A DNA stretch of 64,000 nucleotides from Ursus arctos (taxonomy: Eukaryota > Chordata > Mammalia > Carnivora > Ursidae). The notes below the pieces were generated by a model that was not told where the DNA came from, ran no database searches, and worked only from the letters and a program-made list of their open reading frames with translations. The position numbers were made by a program, and so were the translations under genes. The DNA lies in NCBI RefSeq assembly GCF_023065955.2, contig NW_026623089.1:29170767-29234766 (forward strand), in the 5' to 3' direction. Below, one piece after another: positions 45,498 through 54,955 of this stretch; the stretch's first letter is position 1, and every line of letters starts with the position of its first letter.

Positions 45498-45645
45498 GCA
45501 GCATCCCTGGTCTCCACCCTCTAGATGCCAATAGCATTCCCTTCCCTGGTTGTGACCACAGGAAATGTCTCCAGACATTGACAGGTATCCCAGGGGGCAG
45601 GTAGGGGAGCAAAATTGCCCCCAGTTGAGAACCACTGCTCTAGTC
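45498..45645 (-). mobile_element. MER5A-like hAT nonautonomous element
   Basis: Reverse orientation: 'tagatgccaatagcattccc', 'tggttgtgaccacaggaaat', 'gtctccagacattgacaggt' and the terminal 'cccagttgagaaccactgct'. Confidence 0.85.
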
Positions 45646-46173
45646 AAGTGGAAGGTCCTCTGGATGGAAACCTCAGGAGTGGGAAATAAACGGCTCCTCC
45701 CCACTCCTGACCCAGGGAGCGGGGCCTTACATAGGCAATGCTGGAAGGGCAGGTTGGGGTGACAGCCAGGTCCTCCACTGCTCTCTGGATGCTCTCCCTT
45801 CCCTCCTGCCTCTCCTGTCCAGCTGCCTTCTTAGCATCCTTGCACTTAACTTGCAGCGACACCCCCCTACCTCTAAGGAAGCATTCCCAGCTCCCAGCCC
45901 CGCCCCCCAGCTCCTTTAGCTAGCTCTTTGGCTCCCTCCTCCACAGCACCCCTCACCCTGTACTGCAGATGTTGACGGGCTTTCTCCCTGTGACCCCAGC
46001 GCTGAGAGTAGAATCCCAGGCTGGTACAGGGTCCCCGGGGAGTGTCGCGGTGGGTGAATGAACCCAGACAACTTCTGGGAGCTCTTCCGCAAAGATGCCT
46101 TTAGTTCCAGGCACTCCTGCGTGGGGCTCAGCCCCTGCGGGGCGGAGCGCTCCTGCCGCTGCCTTTCTCCCCA

Positions 46174-46347
46174 GAGTCTCTGCCCCTACGGTGTCTGGAA
46201 AGGGTCCGTGCTCCCTGCTCGTTTCTAACTTCTGAAGCATTTGGGGCTCTTTTGTAGAGTGAGACTCTGCCCCCCTACAGTGTCTGGAAAGGGTCCGTGC
46301 TCCCTGCTTATTCTCAACATCTGAAGCATCTGGGCTCTTGCTTTTGT
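46174..46347 (+). repeat. ~89-bp tandem duplication, diverged
   Basis: Copy 1 (46174-46255) and copy 2 (46263-46347) share 'gtgtctggaaagggtccgtg' followed by 'ctccctgct', then '..tctgaagcat.tggggctct' style blocks. The period is 89 bp, with scattered substitutions and small gaps. Older than the duplication at 13.3 kb. Confidence 0.9.
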
Positions 46348-46665
46348 GAGAGCGCGGGGTGGTATCCTTGGCTCTTTCGATAATTGCTAAAGAACTGCTT
46401 GCCCTGGAAATTGCCCTGGAAGCCTCTCCCCACAGCTGCCTGACCCCACTCCGAGATCTAGGTTGCTTGGTTACCAGCTTTCAGACCCAATTCAGGAAAG
46501 TCCCAAGGCCACAGAAAACTGAGTTTGGCTGCATGTGACCCGACCCACAGCCAATGTCTAAAGACTATGAGACCTAACACTACCCATGTGGAAAGAAAGG
46601 AGACAAGCAGTGAGCGCTGCCCGGCCTGGCCCCAACAGGTGTCCACTAGCTCACCTCACCCTTGA

Positions 46666-46820
46666 AACCCTGGTGTGTCCTCTGCTTCCCACATTACAGA
46701 TGATGACACAGAAGATCTGAACGATGGAGGAACATGCCCAAGGTCACTATGTAGTTGATTGGGGCGGGGGGAGGGGGGAGTGAGAACCAAACCCAGGTCC
46801 CTGACTCCAGGCTTTGGGTT
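46666..46820 (+). repeat. Ancient MIR/L3-type fragment
   Basis: 'acattacagatgatgacaca', 'catgcccaaggtcactatgt' and 'agaaccaaacccaggtccct', interrupted by a G-rich 'ggggcggggggaggggg' run. Confidence 0.5.
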
Positions 46821-46996
46821 TTTTTCCCCCTCTTTTTATCCTACTGAAGATTGTTCAAGAAGTTTGCTTATAGATTTTTTTTTAAATTATTATTACAAAG
46901 CAAGTCTACTCACTGCCTGAACCACAAGTCCTACCATCCCTTGCCCTTGTTAAGCCAGACCCCTCTTTGCCCCCTCCCCCCACCTCCCCTGCAGAA

Positions 46997-47040
46997 GCAG
47001 CCCACATTCCCTACGGAGGCAGCCCACATTCCCTACGGAG
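46997..47040 (+). repeat. 22-bp perfect tandem duplication
   Basis: Two exact copies of a unit beginning 'gcagcccacattccctacgg', plus three bases of a third. Confidence 0.95.
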
Positions 47041-47571
47041 GCACCGGCTGCTCTGGCCCTGCGCCCCTCGGCCCAAGCTCTGCCTTCGGCGGTTAACCTC
47101 GCCTCCTCCAGGCTGCTCGGCCCTGGATGTCCTCCCTTGCACCTACATGCTTAACCTCCGACTCTGTACTGCTCAGAGTGCTCGAATACGTAGTAGGCGT
47201 TTCATGCCCAAGCATTCGAGAAAACAAAAAATTTCAGTTCAACCTACTTTCTGATTCTATGTTTAACTTCTCCATGCTCTCCCAGAAGATTCAGATGTTC
47301 ACAGTGGTGTGACAGGAGGTGTCTCAGGTCAGCCATGTACAATGTGAGGTCACGCCAGGTGCCGGCGGCCCTTCCGCTTCACGCAGTGCCAGGCTGCTCG
47401 GCTTTCTTCCCCAAACTCCCTATCTCACCTCTTCCTGTGACATTCTCTAGCTAAGTAGGGTTTCTTCAGATACTACGACAAGCTGGTGAGGAATTTTAGG
47501 AGTAGAAACATTTTTCCCTTTAAAGCAGACTGTAGCTTACACTCCCAGGTCTCTGAGGACCATGAGGCTGG

Positions 47572-47765
47572 AGCAGTGGTTCTCAACCTGGGCCTCCCAT
47601 CAGCGTCATCTGGGGAGCTTCTCAAAATACACAGCACCCAAGCCCCAGCCCAGACCAGTTCAGCCAGAAACTGGGTGAAGGACCTGGGCCCCATCATATT
47701 TCTAAAAACTCCCAGGTGAGTCTCTTGGCCAGCTGGGGTTTAGAACCATCGGTCTAGATAGAGCC
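47572..47765 (+). mobile_element. hAT-type (Charlie-like) element, copy 1 of a cluster
   Basis: 'gcagtggttctcaacctggg', 'atcagcgtcatctggggagc', 'ttctcaaaatacacagcacc' and 'aaaaactcccaggtgagtct' are typical of nonautonomous hAT elements. Confidence 0.7.
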
Positions 47766-47935
47766 TTGCTACTAAAAGTGAAGTCTACGGACCAGCGGCA
47801 GAGGCGTCACGTGACACTGTGTGAGCGCGCAGAAACTGAGGCCCCACCCCAGACCTACCAAACCAGACGGTGCCTTCTACCAAGATCCTCAGGTGATTTG
47901 TAAGCATGGTACAGTTGGAGAACCCTCGCTGGAGG
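47766..47935 (+). mobile_element. hAT-type element, copy 2 of a cluster
   Basis: 'aagtgaagtctacggaccag', 'actgaggccccaccccagac', 'aagatcctcaggtgatttgt' and 'gtacagttggagaaccctcg' suggest a diverged relative of copy 1. Confidence 0.5.
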
Positions 47936-48469
47936 GAAAGAACAGTTCTTAAATAACTGTATGACAAGTTGCAAGCAATCTCTGCTGATGCACATTACCA
48001 TTTGGACATATTCCTTTGCACACTTAACAAATATTAATTGAGCACCAACTAGTACCAGGCGCTATGATGGTTCTTAAGAACACATTGGCATGCGTCTCTG
48101 TCTTAGCCTGCAAATTCCTGCCCGTACCCTGTTTTCTGTAGCTGTAGCATTTGATGATAGCCATCCCATTTCTCCTCGACGTGACCCCCCTTCCGGTTCC
48201 ATCCCTTCCCTTCTCACTTTTTTGGAAAGACTGGAATCAGAATCCTTCTTTGTCACTTCACAGTGAGTATGGTAATTTAACTTGGAGCTGAAGACGGCGA
48301 GGACTTTGAGCGTATAAGGATAAACTGAGTCTACAGCCCTGAGGATTGCGTAACCTTCGATTGATTTCAGCTCCTTAAACCTAGAGTCAGAGAAGCCGGT
48401 TCCTGAGCTAACCTCACACCTTCACTGCAGTATATAGCCAGGTTTCTTGACTGGGAGCTGTGGTACGGA

Positions 48470-48632
48470 ATCTTGTGTTCAGTGTGTAACTTGTAGACCA
48501 TTGGCATCACCTGGGAACTTGTTAGAAATAGGAAACGCTGGACCCTACTGCAGGTCTAGGGACTCAGAATCTGCACTTGAACGAGACCACCAGATGATTC
48601 GCATACACATTAAAGTTTGAGAAGCACTGGTA
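48470..48632 (+). mobile_element. hAT-type element, copy 3 of a cluster
   Basis: 'ccattggcatcacctgggaa', 'cttgttagaaataggaaacg', 'gggactcagaatctgcactt', 'gattcgcatacacattaaag' and 'tttgagaagcactgg'. Confidence 0.75.
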
Positions 48633-48770
48633 TAGAACAGCATTTCGTAAATTTTGCAACATGTTATAATCACATGGGGGAGCTTTTAGAACTCTGATGC
48701 GCCCCTGCTGCACCCTACAGCAGTTAAGTGAGAATATCTCGGTGTGAGACCAGACATCTGGTCTCTACAT
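48633..48770 (+). mobile_element. hAT-type element, copy 4 of a cluster
   Basis: 'agcatttcgtaaattttgca', 'taatcacatgggggagcttt' and 'agaactctgatgcgcccctg', immediately after copy 3; truncated by the L1. Confidence 0.6.
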
Positions 48771-49860
48771 TTGCCATGTTAGCCATTTTTAAGTGCACGG
48801 TTCAGTGACATTGAGCACATCCACACTGGTGTGCAAACATCACCACCATCCATCTCCAGACTTTGTCATCTTTCCACACTGAAGCTCCGTCTCCATTAAA
48901 CACTAACTCCCCCATCCCCCTCCCCCCATCAGCCCCTGACAAACACGATTTTCTGTGCTTGTGAATGAGACTGCTCTGGGTACTGCACATAAGTGGAATT
49001 ATAGAGTATATGTCTTTTGTGACTGGCTTATTTCACTCAGCACCATATCTTCATGGTTCATCCATGTCATAGCGTGTGTCAGAACTGTCTTCCTTTTTAA
49101 AGGTTATAATATTCCATCCTACGTATAGACCACATCTTGTTTACCATTCAGCTGTCGATGGACTCTTGGGCTGCTTGCACCTTTTGACTATTGTGAATAA
49201 TGCTGCTATGAACATGGGTGTACGAGTCTCTGTTTGAGCCCCTTCTTACACTTTCCAGTGTAAACCTGGAAGTGGGATTGCCAGATCACATGGTAATTGT
49301 ATTTGGAATTTTTTTTTTGAGGAATTGCTGCACAGTGGTTTTCCACAGTTGCTACGCCATTTTACATTCCCACTAGCAGTGGACAAGGGTCTTAGTCCTC
49401 CACATCTTCACGAATGACTGCCATCTTCCAGGTTTTCTTTTTCTTTTACTATATCCATCCTAATGGCTATGAGTGGTGTCTTATTGTAGTTTTGATTTGC
49501 ATTTCCCTAATGATTACTGATGTTGAACATCTTTTCACATATTTATTGGCCATTTGTATATACCTTCTTTGGAGAAGTATCTATTCATGTCCCCTGCCCA
49601 TTTTTAATTGGGTTGTTTTTTATTGTTGAGTTGTAGGAACTCTTTATATATTCTGGATATTAATCCCTTATCTGATATAGGATTTGCAAATATTTTCTCC
49701 CATTCTATGGGTTGTCTTTTCACTCTGTCGATAGTGTCCTTTGATGTGCAAAAGTTTTAAATTTTGAGGTGATCCATTTTATCTATATTTTCTTTTGTTC
49801 TCTGTGCTTTTGGTGTCATGTCCAAGAAATCATTGTCAGACAACAGTATTTTTAAAAAAC
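48771..49860 (-). mobile_element. L1 LINE fragment, antisense, about 1.1 kb
   Basis: On the plus strand one reads the reverse of L1 ORF2: 'gatttgcatttccctaatga', 'tattggccatttgtatatac', 'tgtcccctgcccatttttaa', 'gatattaatcccttatctga', 'tgcaaaagttttaaattttg' and 'gtcatgtccaagaaatcatt'. An old mammalian L1 (L1M type); it is broken and codes for nothing. Confidence 0.9.
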
Positions 49861-49884
49861 TGTCCCAGTGATGCCCGTGTACAG

Positions 49885-50045
49885 CTCCTGCTGAGCAGTG
49901 TTTCTCAAACTTTAACGTGCATTTGCGTCACCGGAAATCTTATTAAAATGCGTATTCTTATTTATAAGGTCTGGGGTGGGGTCCAAGATCCTGCTTGTTA
50001 ACAAACTCCTAGCTGATGTTGAGGCTGCTGGTCTGAGAACCAGTC
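49885..50045 (+). mobile_element. hAT-type element, copy 5 of a cluster
   Basis: 'gcagtgtttctcaaacttta', 'acgtgcatttgcgtcaccgg', 'aaatcttattaaaatgcgta', 'tgttaacaaactcctagctg' and 'gctggtctgagaaccagtc'. Confidence 0.75.
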
Positions 50046-50796
50046 TGAGTAGTCAAGGTACAGAAAGGCCCTTTGATGATTTCTTTCACACGAGCCCTGA
50101 GAGTAGAAGGTGGATATTTTCCAGACCTTTTCCTGAATTTCTTTACCACAGTTGTTTCCTGATCTGCCATGGAGACAGGCTCACAGCTTCCCCTCTAACT
50201 CACCGCTGGTTCGGAGCAGCCCGGGTGGGTGCACTGAGTGCCCTTGACGTAGCAGAAGAATAACATGTAAAGTACATGTTCTCCCTGCCCCCCCCCCCCC
50301 CGCCTCTGCCCTGCTGGGAAGGCCGTCCACTGGTCTGTCCATGTGGGGTGATTTCAGATTCCACACTAATGATGGCTGATTCCTCTCTGGCCTTGGCTTC
50401 TGTGGGGGAACTACTGTAGAACCCTGCCGAAAAGCTGTTTTGTTCAAAATATGTTTAATGTGCTCAGAAAGGAAAATCACACAGGTTGGTCTGAAGTTTA
50501 TAGAAGGAGCTGGAGAGAAAAACTATTGAAGGTCTGCTTCTAAAAAAAAATCCTTTATTTCATCCTAGAATTTTAGAGCAGAAAGGACCCTCAGAGTCTA
50601 TCCCAAACTCTCATTTTGGAGAAGAAAGCTGGGACCCAACAAGGCTGTGGACTTGTTCAAGGTCACCAAGCCAAATAGAGGTCAGCCCTTAGGTGTAATA
50701 CGTATTTTGTAATCTTGCTTTAGGTTATCTAGAAACGGTTACCACAGAGCAGCTACCTCTTTCATCTGGCTCCTTTAATTATGAGCTCACTTTTGT
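50046..50796. other. Intron 1 sequence with a poly-C run and an L3 scrap
   Basis: A long C run sits near 50288-50301. 'agagcagaaaggaccctcag' to 'aggtcaccaagccaaatag' (about 50570-50690) looks like an L3-type tail. Nothing else recognised. Confidence 0.45.
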
Positions 50797-51000
50797 GGGG
50801 CGCCTGGGTGGCTCAGTCGGTTAAGCATCTGCCTTCGGCTCAGGACATGATCCTGGGGTCCTGGGTTTGAGCCCTGCGTCGGGCTCCTTGCCCAGCAGGG
50901 AGTCTGCTTCTCCCTCTCCCTCTGCCCCTCTCCCCCCAACTCCTGCTCACTCTCTCTCTGTCTCCCTCTTTCAAATAAATAAATAATCTTTTTTTTTTTT
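50797..51000 (+). mobile_element. Carnivore tRNA-derived SINE
   Basis: Head 'ggggcgcctgggtggctcag', followed by 'tcggttaagcatctgccttc', the best-preserved head in the window. Tail 'caaataaataaataatc' plus T run. An approximate target duplication ('agctcacttttg' and 'agttcaccttttc') flanks it. Confidence 0.95.
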
Positions 51001-52734
51001 AAGTTCACCTTTTCACTGAAAAGGTAAAAATCAACAGACTGGATCATGGTTCTTGTCCCTCATGGCCTTCATTAGAAAATTTCTACCAGATGTTTACTTT
51101 TATAAGTTATGAATCTCTTCTAAAGAACTTTGAGGCTTCCTGCTTAAGTGTGCAATCTAAGAAAAAATAGTTATTCTACAGTATTTTTCAGTAGTGATGT
51201 GCTTCTGAAACCTATTCCAGAATTCTGATGTTACCTAAAGAGAAGGTTGTTTACCTTCTGTGTTATCCCGATTGGACCTGCCTCCCTGGAGCCAGTGACC
51301 CAAACTGCAGGTATGGTACCTGGGAGGGACTAACTAGCTTCTAGAAGATATAGCCAGTGCCACTTTCCTTTTCTCTGTCCATTGCAAGCCTTGTAATCTG
51401 ATCACAGTACTCGTTCAATCCACTGCCAATGAATTGGACCTGGCTCTCAAGTTGAAACTCATTTGCTGTCCTTACGATAGAGATCATACCTTGAAAAGAC
51501 CAGTGGCCTTCAGATCCAACCCACATTTCAGCATGTCTACACTGGTTATTAAATACTCTATAGCTTCTCATTTTACCACCAGCTGCTCATTAATCCAATT
51601 ATAAGTTTCCTTTATCCAACCAAACTTCCTGCTGAGTTGCTTAACTCTCATAGTGATGCGTTTGCCTTCAGTGATTAGACAGCCCAGTGGAAGATACTGT
51701 CTTGTTCAGACATCTCGGTCATTTAGGCTTGACCTCGCTTTGATGGCGCAACACCCGACATGGGCCGTATGCACACGCTGCAGGAGCCTCCTTCCCAGGA
51801 AGCCTCACCGAGGTTAGTTCCTGCCTGCCGTGGGAGCCCGGCCCCTGGGTCTCTCCGCAGCCTCACCAGCAAGGCGTTAGGGAGGCTTCTGAATCCTGTC
51901 TGACTGTGAAGGCAGTGCCTGGGCCCTTCATTTGGGTTTCTGGGTCCTGAACAGAGGCAAGCTCCTTTGCTGGCAAGAACGTCTGTCTCCATATGGAGAG
52001 TCAGTCTTCGCATCCTCTGTTCATTAAGACATCAGCCTCACTCAGCCTTGCTCTTGCTGCCAGACGCACTGGTGTGCCAGCAGGAAGGGTTCCATCAAGA
52101 AGGGGTCTGCTGCCTTCTGAAGGCAGGGAGGCACCACTTTGCCCGCAGGACTGGACCTGCTCAGGCTTCATGGGACTCGCTCCAGCAGAGCCTTTAGAAC
52201 ACTCTGTGAGTTCTGATTGCAGGCCTGCAGGCGAGTCTCCGGGTGGTGCCATCTGTAGCTCACGCAAAGGCAGGGTGGAGTCCTTCCACCTCCTTGGCCA
52301 TTCTCATCAGTCTCCTGGGTGCATGCCACCAGCTCCCGTGGCCCCAGGCTGCTCAGCAACACCCTGAGTTATGTTAGAGATATAATAATGAATTATACAA
52401 TGGATTATACATAATTAATTTATAATAAAACACGCACACAATGGTATAATTTCTCCAAGTGAATGATGTGCCGCCGCCAGATCCTGCTGGAACACATTCC
52501 CTAACTGACTGCTTCCTGATCTGGAGATGATGGCCAGGTGCCCTAGGGAGGGACCTTGGCCAGAGGAACCTGCCAATTCCCAGATTCCCTCCAGGCTACC
52601 TCTGGGGTATGTCCCGTAGAAAGATAATCCTTCGCTGTCTCTCCTGTTGTTCTAGACCGGGATACCCATGGGGGTCTCGCTCCACCCCTGGACTGTTTGA
52701 GAGTGGTTATCTTCTTCATTCCCCCAATCTTTCC
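51001..52734. other. Intron 1 sequence, nothing recognised
   Basis: No exon or confident repeat. 52375-52445 is very AT-rich ('attaatttataataaaacac'). Confidence 0.4.
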
Positions 52735-53070
52735 TTCAGAGTATGGGAGATGCCAATGTATTTATACCTGACCCCTTCCTCCCTTCCTCCCTCCCTTCCT
52801 TCCTTCCTTCCACAAGTATGTGTTGAGTGTCTATTATGTGCCAGACCCTATCCTTGGCTTGGTGTGCACGAGGAGGCAAAACACAATGATCCTTGCCCTG
52901 GTGGAGCTTACCTTCTAGCAAAGGGAGACAGACAATAAACCGCATAACGAGTAAGTAGATGACGCAGTGATAGGTGCTATAGAGATAGAAAAGGCAGAGC
53001 AGGAGAAGGGTGATCGGGTGTGACGCACGCAGGCTGTAGTTTTAGACACTGTGCTCAGGGCAGGTGTTAT
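52735..53070 (+). repeat. Ancient L2-era repeat with a (CCTT)n run
   Basis: A CCTT/CTTC microsatellite (about 52771-52812) leads into 'gtgttgagtgtctattatgt', 'gccagaccctatccttggct', 'cctggtggagcttaccttct' and 'gggagacagacaataaacc', the same old consensus as at 3.8 and 25.0 kb. It ends about 120 bp before exon 2. Confidence 0.6.
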
Positions 53071-53192
53071 GAAAAGGTGGCAGCCTCGGGATGGCCATGG
53101 CCTCTGTGAACAGCGGGAAAGGCACTCGTGTGCCTCCTTGGGGCTGTTTGGTTAGGAGATCTTTCAGTAACATTTGTAACTTTTGGTTTCAG

Positions 53193-53392
53193 ATGTTCAG
53201 GATGTTACTGTCCCTGCTGCTGCTGCAGTTTCTGCCCCCCACCGAGGGGTCCCAGCGGGCTGAACCCATGTTCACTGCAGTCACCAACACGGTCCTGCCC
53301 CCTGACTATGACAGCAACCCCACCCAGCTCAACTATGGTGTGGCAGTCACCGATGTGGACCATGACGGAGATTTTGAGATCGTTGTGGCAGG
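53193..53392 (+). CDS. CRTAC1: CRTAC1 coding exon 2 (signal peptide and first Ca-binding loop)
   Basis: Exon of 200 bp between 'tttggtttcag' and the donor GTAAGT (53393-53398); it enters in phase 0 and leaves two bases into a Gly codon. Counting from exon 1 it encodes residues 9-74 and starts residue 75. Residues 12-22 (MLLSLLLLQFL) are the hydrophobic core of a signal peptide, probably cut near Gly27. Then comes the CRTAC1-typical 'SQRAEPMFTAV' and 'LPPDYDSNPTQLNYGVAV'. Residues 62-67 (DVDHDG) form the DxDxDG calcium-binding loop that opens the FG-GAP/VCBS repeats of the predicted beta-propeller. The full human protein is about 660 residues, so most of it lies past the window. The exon itself begins with ATG, and Met9 and Met12 could serve as alternative starts. 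Identity is near certain. Confidence 0.97.
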
Positions 53393-53419
53393 GTAAGTGC
53401 CTCCCACCCCGAGTTTGAC

Positions 53420-53640
53420 CAATCTGTTTGTCAGCTTTTGCTGTGATAAGGCTGAATAACAAACGCCAAAAGCCAATGGCTTGCAATAGTACGCATTCCC
53501 ACTCACAGGTCTGCGCAGGGCTCAGCTGAGCCGCTGGGACGCCATGTCCTTGCCTTCGCTGTGGCAGTGCGAGGATGGAGGCTGGCTAGAGTTTCAGGGC
53601 AGAGTTTGAATGCTGTGCTCAAGGCAAGCTCTTCAGATTT
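53420..53640 (-). mobile_element. Eroded MaLR-type LTR fragment
   Basis: 'tttgctgtgataaggctgaa', 'aaaagccaatggcttgcaat', 'ttcccactcacaggtctgcg' and 'cagggctcagctgagccgct' resemble the reverse of the LTR type at 20.0 kb. Confidence 0.45.
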
Positions 53641-53884
53641 GTTAAGTCTCCTTCGTTATGCAAGTAACACTTCCTTAGCGGTGGGACTGTAGAATCTTTA
53701 CGTAGGAAGGGCTTAAAGGTGACAGTTATGATAGAAGGGGCTGCTCAAAGCTGCCTTTGCACAGCATTTTCCGTAAGACTAGGAAGACAGTAATTGTCCC
53801 TTTCAAAGAAGGGAGGAAGATGAAAATTCAGGATAGCTAGACTTATTCTAAAGCATGCCGTGGTGCCCACTGCTCCCTTCTCTC

Positions 53885-54090
53885 CCGAGAAGCAACACCG
53901 TGTAGTAAGAAGCATACGATTTGGAGTCCGAATAGCTTGAGTTCATGCCGCGGGTCTACAGCTTTCTAGTTGCATGACCTGAGTCAGTCCCTTACTCGCT
54001 GAGTTTCAGATATATCATCTGTAGAAACGGGAATCATCGTAAAGCTTTCTCGTTCTAAAACCTCAGTAGGGCGTTGCATGCACCAGTGCG
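53885..54090 (+). repeat. MIR SINE
   Basis: 'gtagtaagaagcatacgatt', 'tggagtccgaatagcttgag', 'tagttgcatgacctgagtca' and 'gatatatcatctgtagaaac'. Confidence 0.75.
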
Positions 54091-54104
54091 TTGTCAGTTC
54101 TGCC

Positions 54105-54335
54105 AGTAACCATTGGTTGGTGTTCTTTCCGGAGCCCTCATATGTGCCAGGCGCTGTGCTGAGGCTTTCCCCGGCACCGTCTGACTTAACCCTCCTGACA
54201 ACACTGTGAAGTACATATACAAGAAAAGGAAATTAGTTGGGAAGCGACCTGCCCTTGTCAATTAAACGGGACATGGATGGGTCAGGATTTGAACCCCAGG
54301 GCTCCCTACTAGAGCTACTGAACGATGATTGTGCA
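54105..54335 (+). repeat. Ancient 'gtgccaggcgctgtgctgag' repeat
   Basis: 'atatgtgccaggcgctgtgc', 'cctgacaacactgtgaagta' and 'gtcaggatttgaaccccagg' fit the old pattern over its full length. Confidence 0.65.
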
Positions 54336-54479
54336 AAGTTCCATTATCACTTCAAAAGTCAGTCCATCAATAAAAACACGAGGCCCAGTCCTCCTCATTC
54401 TGGGAGGCCTGAGCTTTTATGGCGGCACGGAACAAAGTTACTGTTAGGTACCATTATTTGTAGCAGTTGCATATAATAG

Positions 54480-54700
54480 TAAAAAGCACTGACTTGGACT
54501 TGGAAGACCTGGTGTTAATCCTAACTATACCACCCAAGAGTTGCAAACCTTGTGCAAGTTACTTAGCTATGCGGTGCCTACCTTTCTCATCTGTAAAATG
54601 GGCATATTGAAGTCTACTCCCCCCTACCACACAGGACAGGGGTGAGGATGAGCAGTGATGATGCAGATAAAAGATACTTTGTAAAGCACACTTCTTCTTC
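54480..54700 (+). repeat. MIR SINE
   Basis: 'gcactgacttggacttggaa', 'tgtgcaagttacttagctat', 'tttctcatctgtaaaatggg' and 'gtaaagcaca'. Confidence 0.8.
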
Positions 54701-54809
54701 CATTTACTCATTTCTTCTACCCTGTGAAGAGTAGAAGGTACCCGATTCTAGATCGCCTAAAAGTCTGGATGAGTGCCCCGTCCGGGGGAACCCTCTGCGA
54801 TGATGTAGG

Positions 54810-54955
54810 TATTTATGTCTGTGCTGTCTGATATGGTGGCCACTAGCCACACGTGGCTGTTGAGCACTTGAAATGTGGCTACTGGGACTGAGGAACTGAA
54901 TTTTCATTTTATTTCATTTAACTTAAATAGCCACATTGAAATTAGCACAGTTCTC
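54810..54955 (+). mobile_element. hAT-type element fragment
   Basis: 'gctgtctgatatggtggcca', 'ctagccacacgtggctgttg', 'agcacttgaaatgtggctac' and 'taaatagccacattgaaat' match a common nonautonomous hAT family, related to the one at 14.66 kb. Confidence 0.75.

Larger units (their letters stand above)
35506..53192 (+). other. CRTAC1: CRTAC1 intron 1
   Basis: About 17.7 kb, phase 0, with a GTGAGT donor and a 'ttttggtttcag' acceptor. The acceptor tract is interrupted by purines and so moderate in strength. The first part lies in the CpG island. The rest is repeats listed separately plus unique sequence without recognised exons. Stretches where I see nothing: 36.9-37.5, 38.1-39.3, 41.0-41.9, 43.2-43.9, 44.7-45.4, 51.0-52.7 kb. 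Confidence 0.85.

Noticed and set aside
50797..50870. tRNA-like sequence at the SINE heads as a tRNA gene
   Set aside because: The A- and B-box-like sequences belong to tRNA-derived SINE heads; no complete cloverleaf, and the typical SINE body follows.
53091..53192. Open frame extending CRTAC1 exon 2 upstream in the same frame, with an ATG at 53091
   Set aside because: A good acceptor ends at 53192 and the known N-terminus continues from exon 1. The upstream part has no similarity to CRTAC1 and is intron.
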